11,850 bases of DNA from JAZNUH01 sp045592225 (lineage in GTDB: Bacteria; Bacillota; Clostridia; UMGS1883; UMGS1540). The first letter of the stretch is position 1. Every line of letters starts with the position of its first letter. A program made the position numbers and the translations under genes. The notes under the pieces were generated by a model. It was not told the origin of the DNA. It saw only the letters and a list, made by a program, of their open reading frames with translations, and did not search any database. The stretch is from NCBI GenBank assembly GCA_045592225.1, contig JAZNUH010000073.1, positions 1 to 11,850 on the forward strand, given 5' to 3'. Below are positions 6,675-11,850 of this stretch, one piece after another.

Positions 6675-7652
6675 ATGAAAAAAATTACAGCCGTTTTTTT
6701 GATTTTTTTAATACTTTTACAGGGTGTATCCGCACAGGAGGGTATTATAAAGGCTACGGCAGAATATTTAATGCAAAGTGTACCCGCGCCCTCGGTTTCT
6801 GCATCAGGGGGAGAGTGGACAGTGCTTGCTCTTGCACGCGGAAACGTGGGGAGTACAGAATATTATGAAAAATATTATTCGGCACTGTGCGGGTATCTCA
6901 AAGAAAGAAACGGTATTTTGCACTCGCGCAAATACACCGAATATGCAAGGGTGGTGCTTACTCTTTCTGCCATTGGCAAAAACCCTGCAGATGTGGAGGG
7001 GTACAACCTTCTGACACCGCTTTTTGATTTTGACGCCTGCACAAAGCAGGGGATAAACGGTGCGGTGTGGGCACTTATTGCGCTGGGTAGCGGCAGATAC
7101 GGAAACAGGGAAATATGTGACAGATACATAGATTATATTTTAGACAGAGAGAAACAGGCAGGTGGCTGGGCGTTATCCGCGGCTGAAGCCGATGCGGACA
7201 TTACCGCTATGGCACTTACTGCTCTTTCACGGTACAGGGACAGAGAGGATGTTGCGGCGGCGGTGGAGCGCGGAATAGAGGTACTGTCCAAAATGCAGCT
7301 GCCCTCGGGCGGATACGAAAACAGCGGCGCCGAAAATTCCGAAAGTGCAGCACAGGTGATAGTGGCTATAAGCGCCCTCGGAATAAGCACTTCAGATACG
7401 CGGTTTATAAAAAACGGAAAAAGCGTAATGGATGCACTTTTAAGCTACCGTGATGCGTCGGGCGCATTTATGCACACTGACAGCACAAACCTTATGGCAA
7501 CAGAGCAATGTCTTTATGCTCTGGTTGCGGCAGACAGGCAGGAAAAAGGACAGGCACCGCTTTTTGACATACAGGGCGACAAAAACAGAGAGATGATAAA
7601 AGAGCTTAATGAGATACTTAAAATAATAAAGGAAAGGCAGAAAACAAAGTGA
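6675..7652 (+). CDS. Secreted alpha/alpha-toroid protein, transcobalamin alpha-domain-like
   Basis: A 325-residue protein with a signal peptide (about 1-20, cut after VSA) and no lipobox. The mature part consists of repeated paired helices typical of the prenyltransferase/squalene-cyclase toroid: segments such as TEYARVVLTLSAIGK, NGAVWALIALGSG, ITAMALTALSRY, SAAQVIVAISALGIS and ATEQCLYALVAADR recur about every 45-60 residues, with GGW or GGY turns between them. The alpha domain of transcobalamin and intrinsic factor uses the same fold. No DxDD-type cyclase motif was seen, so a binding rather than catalytic role is favoured. The C-terminal 25 residues are charged and helical. The next gene encodes a DUF4430 (beta-like) protein and overlaps this one by four bases, so the two may act as a pair. 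An AAAGGG site precedes the ATG. Cobalamin binding is inferred from context. Confidence 0.82.
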   Translation: MKKITAVFLIFLILLQGVSAQEGIIKATAEYLMQSVPAPSVSASGGEWTVLALARGNVGSTEYYEKYYSALCGYLKERNGILHSRKYTEYARVVLTLSAIGKNPADVEGYNLLTPLFDFDACTKQGINGAVWALIALGSGRYGNREICDRYIDYILDREKQAGGWALSAAEADADITAMALTALSRYRDREDVAAAVERGIEVLSKMQLPSGGYENSGAENSESAAQVIVAISALGISTSDTRFIKNGKSVMDALLSYRDASGAFMHTDSTNLMATEQCLYALVAADRQEKGQAPLFDIQGDKNREMIKELNEILKIIKERQKTK

Positions 7653-8227
7653 AGTACAGGGGTTTTATAATATTTGCCGTTATATGTGCTTTATTACTTG
7701 GAGTGGCATTTTTTTCGGGCGGGGAGCCGGCAGCTTTGGTAATGCACACACCCGAGCCGTTACCCACCGCAAATGCAGATATAATATCTGCACTCGGGGA
7801 AACATCACCTACGCCTGAAAGGGCAGAACAAAAGCCATATTGCACATTATCGGTGAGATGTGATACAATACTTTTAAATATGGACAGGCTGGACAGCGCA
7901 AAGACGGGCATTATACCTGCAGACGGAATTGTTTTCCCGAAGCAGAGGGTGGAGCTTATGCCGGGTGACAGCGTTTTCAGCGTGCTTGAGAGGGAAATGA
8001 AGCGATGTGGTATTCACCTTGAGTTTGTGAATACACCTGCTTACAACAGCAGTTATATTGAAGGCATAGCCAACATATACGAGTTTGACTGCGGCGACCT
8101 TTCGGGCTGGATGTTTAAAGTAAACGGTGATTTTCCGGGACGTGGCTGCTCGGAATGTACATTGTCCGACGGTGACGAGGTGGAATGGATTTACACCTGC
8201 GATATGGGCAGAGATATAGGAAAGTAG
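7649..8227 (+). CDS. Membrane-anchored DUF4430 protein, transcobalamin beta-domain-like
   Basis: A 192-residue protein starting with GTG; the start overlaps the previous stop in GTGA and a GGAAAGG site lies 11 bases upstream. An N-terminal hydrophobic segment (about 6-22) is an anchor or uncleaved signal. A Pro/Thr-rich linker (about 33-63) then leads to a DUF4430 domain (about 64-186). Typical features are CTLSVRCDTIL (65-75), GDSVFSVLEREMKR (106-119), YNSSYIEGI, YEFDCG, GWMFKVNG (153-160) and DGDEVEWIYT (174-183). The domain has seven cysteines (65, 71, 120, 148, 167, 170, 184), which may form disulfides outside the cell. DUF4430 is the bacterial relative of the transcobalamin beta domain. 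Its place between the toroid gene and EcfT suggests that it hands a corrinoid to the transporter; ligand identity is inferred. Confidence 0.9.
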   Translation: MKYRGFIIFAVICALLLGVAFFSGGEPAALVMHTPEPLPTANADIISALGETSPTPERAEQKPYCTLSVRCDTILLNMDRLDSAKTGIIPADGIVFPKQRVELMPGDSVFSVLEREMKRCGIHLEFVNTPAYNSSYIEGIANIYEFDCGDLSGWMFKVNGDFPGRGCSECTLSDGDEVEWIYTCDMGRDIGK

Positions 8228-8235
8228 GAAATAAA

Positions 8236-9123
8236 ATGGCTGACAGAGGATTTGGGGCATATCATCCCTTTATAAGCCTTACATACTTTGTGTGTGTAAT
8301 CGGCTTTTCGGTGTTTTTTATGCATCCCGTATGTCTTTTGATTTCTTTAATATGTGCTCTCGGGTATCTTGGAATACTTCGGGGCGGTGTGGGTAAAACA
8401 CTTATGTACATTTTGCCGCTTATGGTATTTACCGCCCTTTTAAACCCCCTGTTTTCCCACGGGGGAGTAACAATTCTGGCATACCTGCCCGACGGCAATC
8501 CCATTACCGCAGAGTCGGTTATTTACGGGCTTTGTGCGGCGGTAATGCTTGTAAGTGTTATGTGCTGGTTTTTATGCTTCAGCCATGTTATGACAAGTGA
8601 CAAGCTTATATATCTGTTTGGCAAAATTGTACCCTCGCTTTCGCTCATTTTTTCAATGACACTCCGCTTTGTGCCCGAATTTACACGGCAGACCCGTGAG
8701 GTGGCAGAGGCACAAAAATGCATTGGCAGGGATGTGTCGGAGGGGGGCATAATAACCCGCGCAAAAAACGGTCTTTCGGTGTTATCGGTAATGGTGACCC
8801 GCGCACTTGAAGGCTCGATAGAGAAAGCGGACAGTATGAAGGCGAGAGGCTACGGCTTGCGCGGCAGAACAGCTTTTTCAATATACCGCATGGAAGGCAG
8901 GGACGGTGCTGCACTTTTGTGTATTCTGCTTTTGAGCGCATATATAATTTTTTGTGCGGCAACAGGTAATATGAATTTTGAGTTTTATCCGCAGATTTGC
9001 TCTGTGGGGGTAACGTCTTTATCGGTTACGGCTTTTGCGGCATATCTGCTGCTTGGCATGATACCGGTTATAATTGAAATATGGGAGGTGAGAAGATGGG
9101 CGAAATTAAAATCAAAAATTTAA
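8236..9123 (+). CDS. ecfT: ECF transporter transmembrane component EcfT
   Basis: A 295-residue integral membrane protein with several hydrophobic helices in the N-terminal half (HPFISLTYF onward), a cytoplasmic coupling region, and further helices at the C-terminus. EcfT joins the two ATPases to the substrate-binding S component. The hallmark second Ala-Arg-Gly motif is present in ADSMKARGYG (A203-R204-G205). The first motif, normally AxARG-like, reads AQKCIG (C162-I163-G164) and so lacks its Arg. The start at 8236 is preceded by AGGA in the stretch between the two genes; an in-frame ATG at 8185 would overlap the DUF4430 gene and lacks a site. Only eight bases separate it from that gene, and its 3' end overlaps the ATPase gene by 28 bases. 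Together with the neighbours it forms a dedicated (group I) ECF system. Confidence 0.92.
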   Translation: MADRGFGAYHPFISLTYFVCVIGFSVFFMHPVCLLISLICALGYLGILRGGVGKTLMYILPLMVFTALLNPLFSHGGVTILAYLPDGNPITAESVIYGLCAAVMLVSVMCWFLCFSHVMTSDKLIYLFGKIVPSLSLIFSMTLRFVPEFTRQTREVAEAQKCIGRDVSEGGIITRAKNGLSVLSVMVTRALEGSIEKADSMKARGYGLRGRTAFSIYRMEGRDGAALLCILLLSAYIIFCAATGNMNFEFYPQICSVGVTSLSVTAFAAYLLLGMIPVIIEIWEVRRWAKLKSKI

Positions 9124-11501
9124 GCTTTACATATCCCGGTGAGCACAGGGCGGCAATAGACAATATAAGCCTTGAAATTTCCCGGGGCGAGTTTGTCTGC
9201 ATTTGCGGTAAGTCGGGCTGCGGCAAAACAACGTTGCTCCGTCTTCTCAAGCCTGCGATAGCACCCTTTGGTGACAAAAAGGGAGAAATACTTTTTGACG
9301 GTGTGTCTGTTGACGGTATAAATGCAAAGGAGCAGGCGGCAAAAACAGGCTTTGTAATGCAAAACCCCGACAGTCAGCTTGTTACTGACAAGGTGTGGCA
9401 CGAGCTTGCCTTTGGTCTTGAAAGCATTGGAATGAAAAGTGACGAAATACGGGTTCGTGTAGCGGAAATGGCGGCGTTTTTCGGTATAGAGAGTTGGTTT
9501 TACAAAAACACCTGTGACCTGTCGGGCGGACAAAAGCAGCTTTTAAACCTGGCATCGGTTATGGTAATGCACCCTTCGGTGCTGATTTTAGACGAGCCAC
9601 TCAGTCAGCTTGACCCCATAGCCGCAGGCGAGTTTTTGAATATGCTTTACAAAATAAACAGGGAGCTTTCGGTGACGGTTATTCTGTCCGAGCACAGGCT
9701 GGAGGAGGTTTTACCTTTATCTGACAGAGTTATTATAATGGATGAGGGGGCAATATATGCACAGGAAACACCCGGCAGAGTTGGTGCTTTTTTAAAGGGG
9801 CACGATATGATGCGGGCAATGCCGTCCGTTATGCGTATGCACGGCAGTATAACCACAGATGATGAGTGTCCTGTTTCTCTGCGTGAGGGCAGGGCGTGGC
9901 TGCACAAAATGGCGGAGCAGGGCAGAATAAATACCAATATTGTTTTTGAGGACAATGATGCTCCGGGCGGTGAAGTGTGCGCTGAAATACGCGGGGCATA
10001 CTTCAGCTACGGCAGAGATTTGCCCGATGTTATACGCGGACTTGACCTTACCTTGCACAGGGGGGAAATGCTTGCAATTTTAGGAGGCAACGGTGCAGGC
10101 AAATCCACCGCACTGTCACTTCTTGCAGGACTTAAAAAACCCTACCGCGGCAAGGTTATTATAAAGAAGGAAGAAACGGCACTGCTGCCCCAGAACGTGC
10201 AAAATCTTTTTACCGAAAAAAGTGTTTATGCAGACCTTGAGAGTGTGCTGACAGGCTTATCCGCAGATGAAAAAAAGCAGCGCATTTATTCTGTGGCGCG
10301 GCTTTGCGAAATTGAGGGGCTTTTATATGCACATCCCTTTGATTTATCGGGGGGAGAGCAGCAGAGGGCGGCGCTTGCAAAGGTGCTTTTGACAAAACCG
10401 CGGATTTTACTTCTTGATGGGCCGACAAAGGGTATGGATGCGGCATTTAAAGAACAGCTTGCAGGTATACTGGGCGGGCTTTGCAGGCAGGGGACAAGTG
10501 TTATAATGGTTTCCCACGATATTGAATTTTGTGCCTGCCATGCTCACAGATGCGCATTGTTTTTTGACGGTAAAATTGCGGCGGAGGGAACGCCGCGTCA
10601 GCTTTTTGGCGGCAACAGTTTTTACACTACATCCACCGCAAAAATGGCAGGGGATATTATAAAGGGAGCGCTTTTGCCCCAAGATGTTATAAAGGCGATG
10701 GGCGGCAGGGAGGAAGAACCGCCAAAGCCTGACCTGCCAAAGGGCGGGGACAAGCCGTCCGCAGGCACAAAGCAACAGCAGACGGACAAATCAGAGAAAA
10801 TACGGGGGAACAAAATTACAAAGAGTATGGTGCTTGCGCTATTGGTAATTGCCCTCATTGTACCCTTTACTATTTATGCAGGCTTACGTTTTTTCGGGGA
10901 CAGAAAGTATTTGTTTATAAGCTTACTTATAATTTTTGAAACCCTGATACCCTTTGCCTTTGTGTTTGAAAAGAGAAAGCCAAAGGCAAGGGAAATTGTG
11001 CTGATAAGTGTTTTATGTGCTATTGCGGTGGCGGGCAGAGGTGCGTTTTTCATGCTGCCACAGTTTAAGCCCATGGCTGCCATAATTATTATAAGCGGTA
11101 TTTGTTTTGGCGGTGAAACAGGCTTTCTGGTAGGTGCGGTATCGGCATTTGTATCAAATTTTCTGTTCGGGCAGGGCAGCTGGGCGCCCTGGCAGATGTT
11201 TGCATTTGGTGTAATAGGATTTATAAGCGGTGTGGTGTTTAGCGGCGTAATTTTGCCGAAAAATCGTGTGGTATTAAGTGTTTACGGGTTTGTGATAACC
11301 CTTGTTATTTACGGCGGAATTATGAACCCTGCATCGGTCATAATGTGGCAGACGCCAACGGTGGAGAAGATAATTGCATCATATGCGGCAGGGTTGCCCT
11401 TTGATTTGATGCATGGGGTGGCGACGGCGGTTTTTATGTGGTTTATATCCGAACCGATGGTAGAAAAGATAATGCGTGTCCGCAGGAAGTTTGGGGTGTG
11501 A
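9096..11501 (+). CDS. Fused ECF transporter: two ATPase domains plus S component (EcfA-EcfA-S)
   Basis: An 801-residue fusion. ATPase 1: Walker A GKSGCGKTT (38-46), Q-loop MQNPDSQ, signature LSGGQ (142-146), Walker B LILDEP (D166, E167), H-loop His200. ATPase 2: Walker A GGNGAGKST (330-338), signature LSGGE (417-421), His474, but Walker B reads LLLDGP, so the catalytic Glu is Gly442. A charged, Pro/Lys-rich linker (about 525-572) leads to a membrane domain (about 575-801) with several helices and the segment GRGAFFMLPQFKP followed by FGQGSWAPWQM, which resembles ECF S components of a type predicted for cobalamin (CblT-like). The start at 9096 has GGGAGG seven bases upstream; the ATG at 9081 overlaps that site. 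One polypeptide thus supplies everything except EcfT. Cobalamin as substrate rests on the riboswitch and the DUF4430 neighbours. Confidence 0.93.
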   Translation: MGEIKIKNLSFTYPGEHRAAIDNISLEISRGEFVCICGKSGCGKTTLLRLLKPAIAPFGDKKGEILFDGVSVDGINAKEQAAKTGFVMQNPDSQLVTDKVWHELAFGLESIGMKSDEIRVRVAEMAAFFGIESWFYKNTCDLSGGQKQLLNLASVMVMHPSVLILDEPLSQLDPIAAGEFLNMLYKINRELSVTVILSEHRLEEVLPLSDRVIIMDEGAIYAQETPGRVGAFLKGHDMMRAMPSVMRMHGSITTDDECPVSLREGRAWLHKMAEQGRINTNIVFEDNDAPGGEVCAEIRGAYFSYGRDLPDVIRGLDLTLHRGEMLAILGGNGAGKSTALSLLAGLKKPYRGKVIIKKEETALLPQNVQNLFTEKSVYADLESVLTGLSADEKKQRIYSVARLCEIEGLLYAHPFDLSGGEQQRAALAKVLLTKPRILLLDGPTKGMDAAFKEQLAGILGGLCRQGTSVIMVSHDIEFCACHAHRCALFFDGKIAAEGTPRQLFGGNSFYTTSTAKMAGDIIKGALLPQDVIKAMGGREEEPPKPDLPKGGDKPSAGTKQQQTDKSEKIRGNKITKSMVLALLVIALIVPFTIYAGLRFFGDRKYLFISLLIIFETLIPFAFVFEKRKPKAREIVLISVLCAIAVAGRGAFFMLPQFKPMAAIIIISGICFGGETGFLVGAVSAFVSNFLFGQGSWAPWQMFAFGVIGFISGVVFSGVILPKNRVVLSVYGFVITLVIYGGIMNPASVIMWQTPTVEKIIASYAAGLPFDLMHGVATAVFMWFISEPMVEKIMRVRRKFGV

Positions 11502-11515
11502 AAATTGCACAGATC

Positions 11516-11619
11516 GTTTGACGGCGGGAAAAGGCTATGAGCGAAACAAATAAAAGTGCGTAAATATTAATAAAAAAGAAGAAATCCGCTTTTGCGGATT
11601 TCTTTTTATGCCGTCAAAC
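11516..11619. repeat. 10-bp inverted repeat flanking the operon terminator
   Basis: GTTTGACGGC (11516-11525) and GCCGTCAAAC (11610-11619) are perfect inverse complements 84 bases apart, with the terminator between them. This could be a long-range stem at the transcript end or the ends of a small inserted element. Confidence 0.6.
11580..11607 (+). terminator. Intrinsic terminator of the cobalamin-uptake operon
   Basis: GAAATCCGC (11581-11589) pairs with GCGGATTTC (11594-11602) over a TTTT loop, followed by TTTTT. An A-rich stretch precedes the stem (about 11567-11580), so it can also work on the minus strand as a bidirectional terminator. Confidence 0.92.
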
Positions 11620-11622
11620 TAT

Positions 11623-11685
11623 AAACGAACCTCACCCCCGATGTACTTAGTACTATCGGGGGTTGTTCACCCTTCGGGTTCGTTT
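11623..11685. repeat. Nested inverted-repeat element (hairpin within a hairpin)
   Basis: An outer 9-bp stem, AAACGAACC (11623-11631) with GGTTCGTTT (11677-11685), encloses an inner stem: CCCCCGATGTAC (11635-11646) with GTAC-T-ATCGGGGG (11650-11662), loop TTA and one bulged T. No U tract follows. It may be an intergenic repeat of palindromic type, a small structured RNA, or a miniature mobile element; the sequence alone does not decide. Confidence 0.65.
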
Positions 11686-11750
11686 CGTTCATTCTGCACT
11701 AATTTTCCCTACCCCTCTTACGGGATGTGAAAATGCCCCAGAGCACAAAA

Positions 11751-11778
11751 ATGCAAAATGCAAAATGCTAAATGCAAA
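11751..11778. repeat. Four tandem 7-bp repeats (ATGCAAA)
   Basis: Four consecutive heptamers: ATGCAAA, ATGCAAA, ATGCTAA, ATGCAAA. The third differs at one base. A short tandem repeat in noncoding DNA, likely to vary in copy number through slippage. Confidence 0.85.
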
Positions 11779-11795
11779 ATTGTGGAAGGAAAAAC

Positions 11796-11835
11796 CAGCA
11801 CATAGGTAAGTAATTTGTGTCAGAACATAGGTAAG
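11796..11835. repeat. Two 15-bp direct repeats with 25-bp period, possible transposon end
   Basis: CAGCACATAGGTAAG (11796-11810) and CAGAACATAGGTAAG (11821-11835) differ at one base and start 25 bases apart. A partial third match, GGTAAGTACA, ends the window. Spaced subterminal repeats of this kind are often transposase-binding sites at the end of an insertion sequence, which would then continue beyond the window. No transposase is visible here. Confidence 0.5.
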
Positions 11836-11850
11836 CCGGTGGTAAGTACA

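Larger units (their letters stand above)
11502..11850. other. Intergenic stretch with terminator and repeats, no gene seen
   Basis: About 350 bases without a credible coding region. It holds, in order, two very short reading frames (GTG at 11498 with seven codons; ATG at 11537 with eight codons), an inverted repeat, the operon terminator, a nested hairpin element, a 7-bp tandem repeat and a pair of 15-bp repeats. No tRNA or CRISPR pattern was recognised. Confidence 0.7.

Noticed and set aside
6675..7652. Terpene or squalene cyclase enzyme
   Set aside because: The fold matches, but no DxDD-type catalytic motif was seen, the protein has a secretion signal, and the operon context is B12 uptake.
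9120..9533. 137-codon minus-strand frame opposite the first ATPase domain
   Set aside because: It lies entirely over the Walker A, Q-loop and signature region of a clear ATPase; a shadow frame.
11751..11835. CRISPR array
   Set aside because: The heptamers are contiguous with no spacers, and the 15-bp repeats occur only twice with a 10-bp gap, too few and too short; no cas gene is present.

Overview
The window looks like chromosomal DNA of an anaerobic, low-to-mid GC Gram-positive bacterium of the class Clostridia. The reasons are strong AGGAGG-type ribosome binding sites, clostridial-style promoters, SLH cell-wall anchoring, an ECF transporter, and a small FTR-like/Mrp/NifX-type iron-sulfur gene set. 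This placement is inference from gene content; no rRNA or other marker is present.

Left part, minus strand (1-1515): a tightly packed operon reads leftwards from a promoter near 1556-1584. It encodes a NifX/NifB-type cluster-binding protein with a His/Cys-rich tail, an Mrp/Nbp35-type P-loop iron-sulfur carrier, a 67-residue ferredoxin-thioredoxin-reductase-like protein, and the first 15 codons of a membrane protein cut by the window edge. The theme is Fe-S or metal handling and thiol redox.

Middle left, plus strand (1608-2580): a divergent promoter drives a small four-helix membrane protein (LiaF/DUF5668-like) and a small helical lipoprotein. The unit ends at a clear intrinsic terminator.

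Main part, plus strand (2587-11607): a strong promoter is followed by a cobalamin riboswitch with a transcription terminator placed just before the first gene. Downstream are five genes: (1) a 1228-residue secreted protein with a DUF4430-like module at each end of an Ig-like stalk and three SLH domains; (2) a secreted alpha/alpha-toroid protein resembling the alpha domain of transcobalamin; (3) a membrane-anchored DUF4430 protein resembling the transcobalamin beta domain; (4) EcfT; (5) one 801-residue polypeptide fusing two ECF ATPases to an S component. After gene 1 there is a perfect 12-bp hairpin without a U tract. Genes 2-5 are closely spaced or overlapping. The whole reads as a B12-repressed corrinoid capture and uptake system: cell-wall protein, then split transcobalamin-like pair, then dedicated ECF transporter. 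Two oddities stand out. The second ATPase has Gly in place of the catalytic Glu after Walker B, and EcfT has lost the first of its two Ala-Arg-Gly motifs.

Right edge (11502-11850): no gene is seen. The stretch holds the operon terminator, an inverted repeat around it, a nested hairpin element, a 7-bp tandem repeat and two 15-bp repeats 25 bp apart that may mark the end of a mobile element.
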